Shown here: piece by piece, positions 24,767-33,780 of the stretch | Layout: each line of letters starts with the position of its first letter | How positions within the stretch are numbered: the first letter of the stretch is position 1 | Source of the DNA: Rhodohalobacter sulfatireducens | Lineage (GTDB): Bacteria > Bacteroidota > Rhodothermia > Balneolales > Balneolaceae | Assembly: GCF_022012475.1 (NCBI RefSeq) | Contig: NZ_JAKLWS010000031.1 | Span: 1-52,009 of the forward strand | DNA: 52,009 nucleotides | Direction: 5' to 3' | Position numbers and translations under genes: made by a program | Notes under the pieces: model-generated | Seen by the model: only the letters and a program-made list of their open reading frames with translations | Database searches by the model: none | Told to the model about the DNA's origin: nothing

Positions 24767-26125
24767 TTACAAGTCTAATACCGCCTGTTTAAACTCATTA
24801 CCGCGGTGTTCGTAATTTTCAAACATGTCGAATGAGGAACATGCGGGGCTCAGTAAAACTACCTCACCTCGTTTAGCTTTCTTTTTGGATAGTTTAACCG
24901 CTTGTTTCAGCGTATCAGCTTCCATGTAATTCGGTACAACTTTTCCGAGTTGATTTTTAATAGCCGATTTTGCCTCACCAATTGCGACTATTGTGTGCAC
25001 TTTTTCACGGATTTGATGTTCGAGAACAGACCAGTCATTTCCTTTGTCACGGCCGCCAAGAATCAGTACAATTGGCATATTGTAACTGTCCAGTGCAAAC
25101 CAAACGGCGTTGATGTTGGTCGCTTTGCTGTCATTTACATATCGTACGCCTTTCAGGTTGCGCACCTCTTCAAGCCGGTGTTCAACCCCTTCGAATGTTT
25201 GCAGGCTTTCACGAATGAACTCGTTTTTAATCTCCGAGGCCCGTGCTGCCAAAGCCGTAGCCATTCCGTTCTGTAGATTGTGTGTTCCGCTTAAACCGAT
25301 TTCACCAATTTGCATGAGTTGTTCCTCTTTGTTGTTGATTTTTAAAATCAGTTTGCCATCCCGCACAAAAGCACCATTTGAAATTTCATTATCACTGGAA
25401 AATGCCAGTAAACGTGGTGCCTCTTCTTTTTTTGATAACTCCTCTGCGTAGTTCGAGAGGACGGGATCGTCATCGTTGTAGATGAACCAGTTCGAATCAT
25501 CCTGATTTTCAGCGATTCGAAACTTGGATTTGGCGTACATATTAAAATCGTTTTGATATCGATCCAGGTGATCTTCCGTGATGTTTAAAATGATGCTTAT
25601 ATCCGGCTTAAATTGGTCGATATGGTCAAGCTGAAAACTGCTGACTTCAAGCAGAGCTGTAATCTCTTTGGAGGTTTCATCAACATGATCAGAAAATGCC
25701 GTTCCGATATTACCGGCCAACAGATGTTCCTGATTAGCCACTTTCCATGTATGAGCCAGCCAATTTGCGACGGTTGTTTTTCCGTTGCTTCCTGTCACAG
25801 CTACAATGGGAGACCGGTTGAACCAGCTTGCAACTTCAATTTCTGAGAAAACCTTTTTACCTGTATTCAGATAGTTCCGGGCAATTTTTGATGATGTTGG
25901 CACACCCGGACTCAATACAAGAAAATCTCCATTCATCGCTTTCTCTGAATGTTGATTTTGTTCGAATTCTATCGATTCAGCTCGCAGTTGTTCTGCAAAT
26001 TCAGAACTGATCGAACTAAAGTCCGTCACAAATGGAATGGCGCCTTTCTTCTTCAAGAGTTTGGCAACAGCCACGCCACTTCTGGCGGCACCGGCAACGA
26101 CGATATGTTTATTCTCTACATTCAT
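24767..26125 (-). CDS. murD: UDP-N-acetylmuramoyl-L-alanine--D-glutamate ligase
   Basis: MurD adds D-Glu to UDP-MurNAc-L-Ala. It begins MNVENKHIVVAGAARSGVAVAKLL and carries the ATP motif VAVTGSNGKTTVANWL, ILNITEDHLDRY and the C-terminal NDSKATNINAVWFAL and LILGGRDKGNDWS blocks. The frame is open for 29 more codons, but those overlap mraY. The ATG at 26125 shares its A with the mraY stop (TAATG) and gives 452 residues, the normal size. Coupled expression with mraY and ftsW is expected. Confidence 0.97.
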   Translation of the reverse strand: MNVENKHIVVAGAARSGVAVAKLLKKKGAIPFVTDFSSISSEFAEQLRAESIEFEQNQHSEKAMNGDFLVLSPGVPTSSKIARNYLNTGKKVFSEIEVASWFNRSPIVAVTGSNGKTTVANWLAHTWKVANQEHLLAGNIGTAFSDHVDETSKEITALLEVSSFQLDHIDQFKPDISIILNITEDHLDRYQNDFNMYAKSKFRIAENQDDSNWFIYNDDDPVLSNYAEELSKKEEAPRLLAFSSDNEISNGAFVRDGKLILKINNKEEQLMQIGEIGLSGTHNLQNGMATALAARASEIKNEFIRESLQTFEGVEHRLEEVRNLKGVRYVNDSKATNINAVWFALDSYNMPIVLILGGRDKGNDWSVLEHQIREKVHTIVAIGEAKSAIKNQLGKVVPNYMEADTLKQAVKLSKKKAKRGEVVLLSPACSSFDMFENYEHRGNEFKQAVLDL

Positions 26126-27261
26126 TATCGCAGTTTGAGTGTTAAGAGGCTGATGATTCCAAGCAGTATGGCGATAATCCAAAACCGAATAACGATTTTC
26201 GATTCCGGCCATCCCAGTTTTTCAAAATGGTGGTGAATCGGTGTCATCAAATAAACTCTCCGGCCTTCGCCGTATTTCCATTTGGTATATTTGAAGTAAC
26301 TTGTTTGAATAATTACAGAAACGGTTTCAGCGACAAATACACCACATATGATTGGCAGAAGCAGTTCCTTGTGAATCATTATGGCCATCGCTCCCAAAGC
26401 TCCGCCGAGTGCCAGTGATCCCGTATCCCCCATAAATACAGAAGCGGGGTAGGTGTTGTACCAGAGAAAACCGAGACACGCTCCCACAAGTGAAGCCGCA
26501 AAAATTGTCAATTCACCGGCTCCCGGGAGATACATGATGTTCAAAAAGTTTGAAAAGTCAGTCCGGCCGGAGACGTATGCAAATATTCCGAGAATTACAC
26601 CGGCAATGGCAGACGTGCCGGAAAGCAATCCATCAAGGCCGTCGGTGAGATTTGCAGCGTTACTCACGCCGGTAATAATAAAAACCACGACCGGTATGTA
26701 GATCAGCCATCCGGCTGTATCACCAAAAAAGGCATAATCAATATTCACTTCCTTTAGAAATGGAACTGTGGTTAGAGTGTTGTATTCGCTAAATGCAGGC
26801 CAGAAGTAGAGCGTTGCGCCGAGAATAATTCCTACGAAAACCTGGCCAAATACTTTAACCCAGCCGTGAAGTCCGGATTTATTTTGCCGAACAACTTTGA
26901 TGTAATCGTCTACGAAACCAACCACACCAAGGGTTAGCGTTACAAATACAATCATCCAGGTATAGATGCTAAACATGTTCATCCAGAGCATAGCGGGAAT
27001 TACCGTTGCTAAAATGATAATCACTCCACCCATGGTTGGAGTATTCACTTTGTTCAGATGTGTATGCAGCCCGATGTCCTCACGGATTACTTCTTTCAAC
27101 TGCATTTTTATGAGCCATTGAATGATTTTTCGTCCAATAATCAGGCTGATAATCAATGCAGTAGCAGCTGCAAAAGCGGTTCGGGTAGTGATAAAGTCAA
27201 ACGCATCAAACCCGGGAGGCGCGTACTGATCGTTGAGCCATGCAAGCAGTTCGTATAACAT
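26125..27261 (-). CDS. mraY: Phospho-N-acetylmuramoyl-pentapeptide-transferase
   Basis: MraY is the integral membrane enzyme that makes lipid I from UDP-MurNAc-pentapeptide and undecaprenyl phosphate. About ten membrane spans are visible. Signature motifs are TPTMGGVIII, VGFVDDYIKV with the catalytic aspartates, NAANLTDGLDGL and the C-terminal PIHHHFEKLGWPESKIVIRFWII. The 378-residue length is slightly longer than the E. coli protein. It overlaps murE (TGATG) and murD by one base each. Confidence 0.98.
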   Translation of the reverse strand: MLYELLAWLNDQYAPPGFDAFDFITTRTAFAAATALIISLIIGRKIIQWLIKMQLKEVIREDIGLHTHLNKVNTPTMGGVIIILATVIPAMLWMNMFSIYTWMIVFVTLTLGVVGFVDDYIKVVRQNKSGLHGWVKVFGQVFVGIILGATLYFWPAFSEYNTLTTVPFLKEVNIDYAFFGDTAGWLIYIPVVVFIITGVSNAANLTDGLDGLLSGTSAIAGVILGIFAYVSGRTDFSNFLNIMYLPGAGELTIFAASLVGACLGFLWYNTYPASVFMGDTGSLALGGALGAMAIMIHKELLLPIICGVFVAETVSVIIQTSYFKYTKWKYGEGRRVYLMTPIHHHFEKLGWPESKIVIRFWIIAILLGIISLLTLKLR

Positions 27262-28748
27262 CAGACGGCCCCCTCTTTTTTCGTTGTGTCGTCTCTTTTT
27301 TGAAGGGCTTCGAGGGCGATTTCACGGTCATCAAAATGAATTCGATCCCCGTTTATCTCCTGGTAGGTTTCATGTCCCTTGCCGGCTATTAAAACAATCG
27401 ATCCGGCTTTGGATGTAAACACGGCTTCATGAATGGCATCTCTGCGATTGGTAAGTCTTGTGATATTTTCAGGATTTTTAAATCCCTCCATGATATCATC
27501 AATAATCAAATCGGGATCTTCTGAACGCGGGTTATCCGATGTTACAATCACTCGATTTGCATACGATTCAGCAATTTTAGCCATTTTTGGCCGCTTGGAT
27601 TTGTCACGGTCGCCCCCGCATCCAAACACGCAAACCAATTTCTGATGCCGGGTTTTCAGCTCCCTCAACGTGGAGAGTACATTTTCTAATGCGTTGGGAG
27701 TGTGGGCGTAATCCACAAATACAATCGGTTCATTTGAAGTATCTAATTCCTGGTTTATACGCTCCATACGCCCGGGGGCTCCGGTACAATGCTTAAGTAT
27801 TTCAGCCGCTTTTTTGCCGTCAACACCAAGGGCTGTACAAGTCAGAAGTGCTTCAACAACATTGTATGCGTTGAACCGGCCGACCAATGGTGTTTCAATT
27901 TTTGTCTCATCTATTGAGATCGTCATGCCTTTGGCGTCTGATTGTAAGATCTTGGCCTGCAGAAGGCCTTTGTCCTCAAAACTGAAGCTCAAAATTTTTG
28001 CCGGGGTAGAATTCACAATCCATTCACCCCGTTCGTCATCGGCATTTGTGATGGCCCAGCTTTTGCTATCTAAAGAGTTGAATAATTTCTTTTTTGCAGA
28101 TGCATACTCATTCATCGTCTCATGATAATCGAGATGATCATGGCTTAAATTTGTAAAAACAGCTACTTGAAATGAGATACCCTTTGTTCTTCCCTGGTCC
28201 AATGCATGAGAAGAAACTTCCATCACCAGGTATTCACTACCGGCATCTGTCATCTCCTTCATTGCTTGTGCCAATTCTATGGGGTCGGCAGTTGTTAGTC
28301 GGCTGGGAGATTTGTCCTGAAGAACTCGTTTCTCAATGGTACCAAGAAGAGAGGCCTGATAATTCAATTTTGTTAAAATTTGCCAGACTAATGTGGTGAC
28401 AGTGGTTTTACCATTTGTGCCCGTCACACCAATAATTTTTAGCTTATCAGCAGGATTTCCCTCCATTTTTTGCGCTAACTTACCGAGCAATTTCCGGGTT
28501 TTTTTCACCGTGATGACGGTTACGTTTTCATTAAGTTCAATCTCTTTTTGGCAGATGATTATACCAGCGCCTCGTTCAATCGCTTCATGAATAAAATTGT
28601 GCCCATCTGATTTTGAGCCCTTTACCGCGATAAAAATATCACCTGGTACAACCTCCCTGGAATCTTGCCGCAACTTCCCTATGGTTTCCGGTTCCGGGCC
28701 GGAAATGGAAATCGGTTTGCAAAATGATATGAGTTCCTGGTAGTTCAT
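27261..28748 (-). CDS. murE: UDP-MurNAc-tripeptide ligase, meso-DAP type
   Basis: MurE adds the third amino acid to UDP-MurNAc-L-Ala-D-Glu. The ATP loop is VTGTNGKTTVTTLVW and the substrate-specificity motif near the C-terminus reads DNPR (VTSDNPRSEDPDLI). This is the sequence associated with meso-diaminopimelate rather than lysine, so the organism is predicted to have A1-gamma-type DAP peptidoglycan. 495 residues and the ATG at 28748 are normal. It ends overlapping mraY; no murF follows, unlike in many proteobacterial dcw clusters. Confidence 0.97.
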   Translation of the reverse strand: MNYQELISFCKPISISGPEPETIGKLRQDSREVVPGDIFIAVKGSKSDGHNFIHEAIERGAGIIICQKEIELNENVTVITVKKTRKLLGKLAQKMEGNPADKLKIIGVTGTNGKTTVTTLVWQILTKLNYQASLLGTIEKRVLQDKSPSRLTTADPIELAQAMKEMTDAGSEYLVMEVSSHALDQGRTKGISFQVAVFTNLSHDHLDYHETMNEYASAKKKLFNSLDSKSWAITNADDERGEWIVNSTPAKILSFSFEDKGLLQAKILQSDAKGMTISIDETKIETPLVGRFNAYNVVEALLTCTALGVDGKKAAEILKHCTGAPGRMERINQELDTSNEPIVFVDYAHTPNALENVLSTLRELKTRHQKLVCVFGCGGDRDKSKRPKMAKIAESYANRVIVTSDNPRSEDPDLIIDDIMEGFKNPENITRLTNRRDAIHEAVFTSKAGSIVLIAGKGHETYQEINGDRIHFDDREIALEALQKRDDTTKKEGAV

Positions 28749-28751
28749 GGT

Positions 28752-30896
28752 TTAGTAAGACGCAATCGATTGAGATTGACTTATGGATTTCGCTTTTCCG
28801 CGAACGGTCACGGTTCGGCCCTTCTTCATCAGGTCGCCGGCTCTCGGAAATTGTGTATAAACAGTTCCGGAGCCCACCGTTTCAATTTCAAAACCCCTGC
28901 TCATTAGCAGGAATGTTGCCTGCCGCATATTGAGATTCGTGAGATCGGGTATTTGAGCATATCCTTCGGGAATAGAATCCGTGGTTTGATTCGTTAACTT
29001 GATCTCCAGCGGTTTGTTCGGGTCAATTTTCTCACCGGGAGCAGGAATTTGCTCTTCAACAAATATTCCTTCTCCTATTTTTTTAAAAGGGATTCCGTTT
29101 TTATTCAGAAGGATGGAGGCGTTCTCAAATTGAAGCCCGGTTAATTTAGGTGCTACATTTGGAGCATCCTCTGCAATCATATCTTTCGGAGTAGATTTTT
29201 GAATAGAATTGTCCAGGCCTGAGATTCGAGTGGCAATTTCTTTGAAAATTGAGCCGGCCGTAAATCCACCGTAAATACTTGTTTTTGGTTCATCTAACAA
29301 AATAAAAATTGCATGTTCAGGGTCTTCAACCGGGAAAAATCCAACAAATGAGGCACGATATTTAGTCTGATATTGACCGTCTTTAAATTTCTGAGCTGTC
29401 CCTGTTTTACCGGCAATCCGCAAACCTTCGACCATGGCCCAACTGGCCGTACCCGAATCAGAAACAACATCCTCAAGAATTGGAATCAGTTTATCAATTG
29501 TCTCTTCATCTGCAACTTTTCGAACGCTTACCGGTTTCCTCTGTTGAAGAATATTGCCAAATTCATCCCTGACAGACTCAACCACGTAGGGTTTCATCAT
29601 CACTCCGTCATTAGCTACAGCAGCATAGGCCTGAATCATCTGCATAGGAGTTACCTGCACCTCATATCCGATTGACATCCAGGGCAGAGTAACTAAACTC
29701 CATTCATATGGACGTTGAAGCCTCCCCTCTTTTTCGCCCGGCAGATCGATCTGCGTGGAAGTTCCGAACCCAAGATTACGGGCATACTGGTAAAATGATT
29801 CCGGTTCCATTCTCATCGCAATTTCTGAGGTAGCAATATTCGATGATTTTGAGATCACTTCGGAAAATGTTAAAGTGCCAAGTGGATCATGATCCCGCAT
29901 CGTCTGGCCGTGAATCATCTTGTACCCTTTTTCAGGTGTTTCAAACTTCTCATCAAATCCTACCAGTTCCTGTTCAATTGCGGCAATGGCCGTAGCTACC
30001 TTAAATGTAGATCCGGGTTCTATCTGATCGGAAATTGCATAGTTCCTTCGATTTTCATTTTCAATAGTTGCCGGCGAATTTGGATTGAAATAGGGAAAGT
30101 TGGCCATCGCTTGAATCGCGCCTGTTTTAGGATCCATGATTATGGCGGTTCCTTTATCGGCCATGTGGCGCTCAATACCGGCTTCTAACTCTTCCTCAAC
30201 AATAGCCTGTATCTGCGAATTGATCGTAGTGTGGAGGGAATATCCCTGTTCCGGCTGTTTACGGGGCGCTCCCACATAAGCAAAAATATTGTTTAAGGGA
30301 TCTTTTCGAACTTGCTGTAATCCGTCAGTACCTTTTAAAATATCATCGTACTCAGATTCGAGTCCGGCCATGCCTTTCATCTCATGATTCACAAACCCTA
30401 CAACATGTGCTGCCAATGATCCAAAATTATAATTCCGTCGATACTCTTCTTCCAACAGCAGGCCGCGTATATCCAGCAAATTCAGGTCTTCGTATGCCTG
30501 AACCGGAACACTTTTCTCTAAAACCACATATTGTGATCGAGAAGGGGCATTTTGAATTTTTCTCTTGTAGTAGTTTACATTTCTGGAGGTGTGATTGCTC
30601 AAGGTCTCTGCAATCCGTTGAATATCCTGAGAAGTTCGGCCTACCGTTTTCGGATCAACGGCTACCTGATATATAACCTGGTTGGTAGCCAGTATGGAAC
30701 CGGTGGCATCATATATATCTCCCCGCTCTGCCGGAATGGATACATAGTCGATCGCTTGAGAGTTCCAGAGTTCACGCAGACCATCCCCCTCTGCAACATT
30801 TACCCGAAGCAGTTGAAAGAAGATGCCTGCCGGCAGCAATAGCAGAAACCCGAAGAGCAGGAACATCCGGCTCATAATTGAACTGCGATCACTCAT
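28752..30896 (-). CDS. ftsI: Division transpeptidase FtsI (class B PBP with PASTA domains)
   Basis: A 714-residue class B penicillin-binding protein that crosslinks septal peptidoglycan with FtsW. One N-terminal membrane span (FLLFGFLLLLPAGIFFQLL) is followed by the pedestal domain (PAERGDIYDATGSILA). The transpeptidase domain has the nucleophile in STFK (Ser296), SSN (351-353) and KTG (497-499). Two PASTA-like repeats lie at the C-terminus, roughly 580-640 and 645-706, e.g. IPDLTNLNMRQATFLLMSRG. PASTA tails are not found in E. coli FtsI but are usual in several other phyla. The ATG overlaps the ftsL stop as ATGA. It ends 3 bp before murE. Confidence 0.96.
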   Translation of the reverse strand: MSDRSSIMSRMFLLFGFLLLLPAGIFFQLLRVNVAEGDGLRELWNSQAIDYVSIPAERGDIYDATGSILATNQVIYQVAVDPKTVGRTSQDIQRIAETLSNHTSRNVNYYKRKIQNAPSRSQYVVLEKSVPVQAYEDLNLLDIRGLLLEEEYRRNYNFGSLAAHVVGFVNHEMKGMAGLESEYDDILKGTDGLQQVRKDPLNNIFAYVGAPRKQPEQGYSLHTTINSQIQAIVEEELEAGIERHMADKGTAIIMDPKTGAIQAMANFPYFNPNSPATIENENRRNYAISDQIEPGSTFKVATAIAAIEQELVGFDEKFETPEKGYKMIHGQTMRDHDPLGTLTFSEVISKSSNIATSEIAMRMEPESFYQYARNLGFGTSTQIDLPGEKEGRLQRPYEWSLVTLPWMSIGYEVQVTPMQMIQAYAAVANDGVMMKPYVVESVRDEFGNILQQRKPVSVRKVADEETIDKLIPILEDVVSDSGTASWAMVEGLRIAGKTGTAQKFKDGQYQTKYRASFVGFFPVEDPEHAIFILLDEPKTSIYGGFTAGSIFKEIATRISGLDNSIQKSTPKDMIAEDAPNVAPKLTGLQFENASILLNKNGIPFKKIGEGIFVEEQIPAPGEKIDPNKPLEIKLTNQTTDSIPEGYAQIPDLTNLNMRQATFLLMSRGFEIETVGSGTVYTQFPRAGDLMKKGRTVTVRGKAKSISQSQSIASY

Positions 30897-31336
30897 TCTG
30901 TATCTGTACGAATATATATGATTTGGTCTGCCGGCCCGGCATTAACAAACCCAAGCTCGCGTGCTTTTTGGTAGATTACTTTTGGGCCGGTCAAACGTTC
31001 GTATGTAAGTCTCTTTTCCTGGTATATTCGTAGTGCTTTATTATACTCAGCTTCAAGCTGGTTGACCTCGGTCAACGTCTGCTGAGTATTAAAGACATGA
31101 CTGATGTAAATAATCCCACAGAATCCGATCAAGAACACTGCGAGAACAATCTTCCAGGGGGTGAAAGCCGGAAGGTTTGATATTTTATTTTTTGGGTCTT
31201 TAATACGCCTGCCATGATTTGGGGCAGAACCATCTGTATTAAATGCTTTATCGAAGAAATTTTTCTTCTTGTTTTTAGCGGGCTTACCGCCGGAAATTCC
31301 TTTTCGTTTATTTTTTGAAGGGGTGATTACATTCAT
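30893..31336 (-). CDS. ftsL: FtsL-like division protein
   Basis: A 147-residue bitopic protein with a basic cytoplasmic tail (residues 1-60, many Lys/Arg), one membrane span (WKIVLAVFLIGFCGIIYISHVF) and a heptad-like helical segment (LTEVNQLEAEYNKALRIYQEKRLTYERL). It ends in a short basic-acidic tail. FtsL forms a coiled coil with FtsB and binds FtsQ and FtsWI. Sequence conservation in this family is low; the call relies on topology and its fixed place between rsmH and ftsI, both overlapped by ATGA junctions. Confidence 0.85.
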   Translation of the reverse strand: MNVITPSKNKRKGISGGKPAKNKKKNFFDKAFNTDGSAPNHGRRIKDPKNKISNLPAFTPWKIVLAVFLIGFCGIIYISHVFNTQQTLTEVNQLEAEYNKALRIYQEKRLTYERLTGPKVIYQKARELGFVNAGPADQIIYIRTDTE

Positions 31337-32262
31337 TCTTCTTCATCCTCCTTCACTTTTTCCGCAACTCTTAATTTTGCACTCCGAGCTGCAGGGTTTT
31401 CTTTTATCTCTTTGTCTGATGGCGTGATGATCTGTTTTGTGATCACATTAATCGGTTTTACGGGGTTACCGAAAAAATCTTTTTCAATCTCGCCCTCAAA
31501 ATTTCCACTCCTGAAAAAGTTTTTAACAATCCTGTCTTCCAGCGAATGATAGGAGATGGCAACAATCCGACCACCGGATTTCAGAATATCTAGTGACTCC
31601 TGAAGGCCTTGTTTCAAAACATCCAGCTCTCGGTTTACTTCAATCCGAATCGCCTGGAAAACACGGGCTACCGTTTTGATGGTATGCCTGCCATAAATGA
31701 CATTTTCAATGGATTCACGAAGCTCTCCGGTGGTCTCAATCGGGCGGTTATCAATTATTTCACGAGCAATCTGTCGGCTCAATCGCTCTTCACCGTAATG
31801 GTAGATTATATCTCTCAGTTTCTCATAATCGTAGGTATTCACGACATCATAGGCCGATACACCACTCAGATCACTCATTCTCATATCAAGTGGGCCGTCT
31901 TCCTGGAAACTAAAACCACGTTCGGCTTCTTTGATTTGATGAGTGGAGACCCCCAGGTCAAACAGAATACCTGAAATTTTTCCGTGATATTTTGGCGGAA
32001 TTAAAGTAGACAGGTGGCCAAAGTTCCCGGAGATGGTTTCCAGTCTGGGATCATCGCCGAGCCTTTCTTTTGCAGCTTCAAGTGCTTCCGGGTCCTGATC
32101 AAGGCCGATAAGGGTAGCATCAACAGAAAGAGTTTCGAGAATCTTCTTACTATGTCCGCCGCCTCCCAAAGTTGCATCTATATAAATACCACTCTCATCC
32201 GTCACCAGGAATTCGATGGCGGGTTGTAAAAGCACGGGGGTATGTGGATGATATGTTGCCAT
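31333..32262 (-). CDS. rsmH: 16S rRNA (cytosine(1402)-N(4))-methyltransferase
   Basis: RsmH methylates C1402 of 16S rRNA using SAM. The SAM-binding motif is IDATLGGGGHSKKIL. ILFDLGVSTHQIKEAERGFSF, the DGPLDMRM segment and the conserved TVARVFQAIRIEVNREL, IAISYHSLEDRIVKNFF blocks are diagnostic. The frame is open to 32286, inside mraZ; I chose the ATG at 32262 (MATYHPHTPVLLQPAIEFL), which matches the usual N-terminus. It lies directly after mraZ and overlaps ftsL. 309 residues is normal. Confidence 0.96.
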   Translation of the reverse strand: MATYHPHTPVLLQPAIEFLVTDESGIYIDATLGGGGHSKKILETLSVDATLIGLDQDPEALEAAKERLGDDPRLETISGNFGHLSTLIPPKYHGKISGILFDLGVSTHQIKEAERGFSFQEDGPLDMRMSDLSGVSAYDVVNTYDYEKLRDIIYHYGEERLSRQIAREIIDNRPIETTGELRESIENVIYGRHTIKTVARVFQAIRIEVNRELDVLKQGLQESLDILKSGGRIVAISYHSLEDRIVKNFFRSGNFEGEIEKDFFGNPVKPINVITKQIITPSDKEIKENPAARSAKLRVAEKVKEDEEE

Positions 32263-32263
32263 A

Positions 32264-32728
32264 TTAATTTTCACTCTCTGGTTCATCCCCCATTACTTCT
32301 TCAAAAAGATCAGCGTATGCATCATCGTCGAGCATTGAATCAATTTCATCGAGCTTCTCAGGAGCCCAAATTTCGATACGCTCTCCGCTTCCGATAAAAA
32401 TGGCTGTTCCGTCGATTTGAGACCACTCTTTAAGATGTTGTGGAAGAGAGATGCGGTGTTGCTTGTCGAGGGTAACATCTTCGGCGTATCTCAGAATATT
32501 TCGTTTTACCGTACGGCCTTTCCTGCTGAAACTGTTGATTTTATCGAGTTTATTTTCAACTACTTTCCACTCATCCTGAGGATATAAATAAAGGCAAGCG
32601 TCAACACCACGGAGGAGAGTATATCGATCTTCAGCATCAGGGCTCACATTTTTGCGTAGCTTGGCCGGGAAAGCAACACGGCCTTTATTATCTACACTGT
32701 GTTCATATTGCCCTTTGAAGCTTGGCAC
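32264..32728 (-). CDS. mraZ: Transcriptional regulator MraZ
   Basis: MraZ is the DNA-binding repressor of the dcw operon. Two SpoVT/AbrB-like half-sites are present in its 154 residues: HSVDNKGRVAFPAKLRK near the N-terminus and VTLDKQHRISLPQHLKEW in the second repeat. These form the double-AbrB ring protein. It is the first gene of the cluster, and three GTGGG boxes 10 bp apart lie directly upstream, which supports direct autoregulation. The ATG at 32728 gives the expected MPSFKGQYEHSVD start. Confidence 0.95.
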   Translation of the reverse strand: MPSFKGQYEHSVDNKGRVAFPAKLRKNVSPDAEDRYTLLRGVDACLYLYPQDEWKVVENKLDKINSFSRKGRTVKRNILRYAEDVTLDKQHRISLPQHLKEWSQIDGTAIFIGSGERIEIWAPEKLDEIDSMLDDDAYADLFEEVMGDEPESEN

Positions 32729-32797
32729 GTGAATTCTCTATTTTTAAATGATTGCTAAACTACTTGGCAGGATGTGATTGATGTGATACTCGATTAA

Positions 32798-32822
32798 CCC
32801 ACTATCCCCCACTTCTCCCCAC
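32798..32822 (-). promoter_or_regulatory. MraZ operator: three GTGGG boxes
   Basis: On the minus strand GTGGG occurs three times at exact 10-bp spacing (CCCAC on the + strand at 32798-32802, 32808-32812 and 32818-32822). Known MraZ sites in other bacteria are repeats of a TGGG(A/N)-type box separated by about 5 bp. They lie just downstream of the -10 element, a position suited to repression. Confidence 0.75.
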
Positions 32823-32852
32823 AATGTACCCTATTGCCCCCTAATATGTCAA
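32823..32852 (-). promoter_or_regulatory. Promoter of the dcw operon
   Basis: On the minus strand TTGACA (32847-32852), an exact sigma70 -35 consensus, is followed after 18 bp by TACATT (32823-32828) as -10. Transcription would start within or next to the MraZ boxes and give a leader of about 85 nt before mraZ. Confidence 0.6.
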
Positions 32853-33012
32853 GAAAAATGTTTTGATTATTAAAAATAAGATTCCTGTTCTATTAATTTA
32901 ATATCCCCCATTAGAGCGTTCTGAGGGCGATATCAGAAAAGTATTTTAAGGAATAGGGTAAACTGTGGTAAAAAGTGGTGAGTCATTAGAGAGCTAAGTG
33001 GATGCTAGTGAG

Positions 33013-33084
33013 ATGAAATCACTAAGATTCGGGTTTATTGAACTTTTGTTAGTTGTCGGAGTGCTTACACTATCCATTAATTGA
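33013..33084 (+). CDS. Possible 23-residue membrane peptide, prepilin-like start
   Basis: An ATG opens a 23-codon frame whose product contains FGFIELLLVVGVLTLS, a hydrophobic helix resembling the start of type IV prepilins (GF-x-x-E-LL-VV). It is closed by TGA right after the hydrophobic segment. No clear Shine-Dalgarno is present, and an inverted repeat (TAGTGA..TCACTA) overlaps its start. It may be a remnant of a pseudopilin gene, a tiny membrane protein, or chance. The rest of 32853-33150 holds nothing else I can name. Confidence 0.2.
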   Translation: MKSLRFGFIELLLVVGVLTLSIN

Positions 33085-33150
33085 ACTCATTTCGGATTTA
33101 TTTACGTATATCGGAGTGAAGCAGAAATCAAACTCTAATAACAAACTATC

Positions 33151-33777
33151 ATGAAGAAGAGAAGGTCAATTCAAATAACATTTCTCGTATCAATATTTTT
33201 CTTGAGTTTCACTCAAGTCTTAGCACAAGAAAAAGGGTATAAGATAGATATGAACTCTGGTATGTATGAACGACTTACTCAAGAGGCCAAAGAATCAAAT
33301 GAGGGGCTGCCCGCAGAAGAGCTGGCACGGTTTTTCTCTCGAAATCTGACTATAAGTTCAACGGCTGAAGAACCAATTAAATCTCGTCTAATTATACTTT
33401 TTATGGATGGGAAAGGGAACATCATCAATCGATACGGTCTTGATGCGGAAGAGTTATCGAACAGGAGAATGAGGCTCGGTAGATTATTGAGCTCATCGCA
33501 AATTGCAGGAATCATGAGGGAGAGTGTTCCGTCCACAAACTGGATTCCAGGTACTCAATGGCTTTCAGATAATGCACCTTTGCGAAATACGGACGAGATA
33601 GAGAGAGTTGCGCGGCAAATGGCTATAAAAATTGGATCACCAGCTCGGAATGATGAGTTTAGAAATTCCCATAGCTTGGCATTTGTAGTTGCACCCCCTG
33701 AAATAGTTGCGCCCTCTGAAAATGAATTCGATAAACCTACTCTGTATTTTGCTGTATTCTCATTATATACTAAGTAG
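33151..33777 (+). CDS. Exported protein of unknown function
   Basis: This 208-residue protein has a clear Sec signal peptide: basic MKKRRS, hydrophobic ITFLVSIFFLSFTQVLA, then cleavage before QEKG. The mature part is mixed, with acidic helical stretches (MYERLTQEAKESNEGLPAEELARFF) and no recognisable domain. A run FRNSHSLAFVVAPPEIVAPSENEFDKPTLYFAVFSLYT closes the protein. I do not recognise a family. It is transcribed divergently from the dcw operon and followed by repeat-rich DNA and a hairpin with a T-rich tail. Periplasmic or outer-membrane location is likely. Confidence 0.75.
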   Translation: MKKRRSIQITFLVSIFFLSFTQVLAQEKGYKIDMNSGMYERLTQEAKESNEGLPAEELARFFSRNLTISSTAEEPIKSRLIILFMDGKGNIINRYGLDAEELSNRRMRLGRLLSSSQIAGIMRESVPSTNWIPGTQWLSDNAPLRNTDEIERVARQMAIKIGSPARNDEFRNSHSLAFVVAPPEIVAPSENEFDKPTLYFAVFSLYTK

Positions 33778-33780
33778 CTA

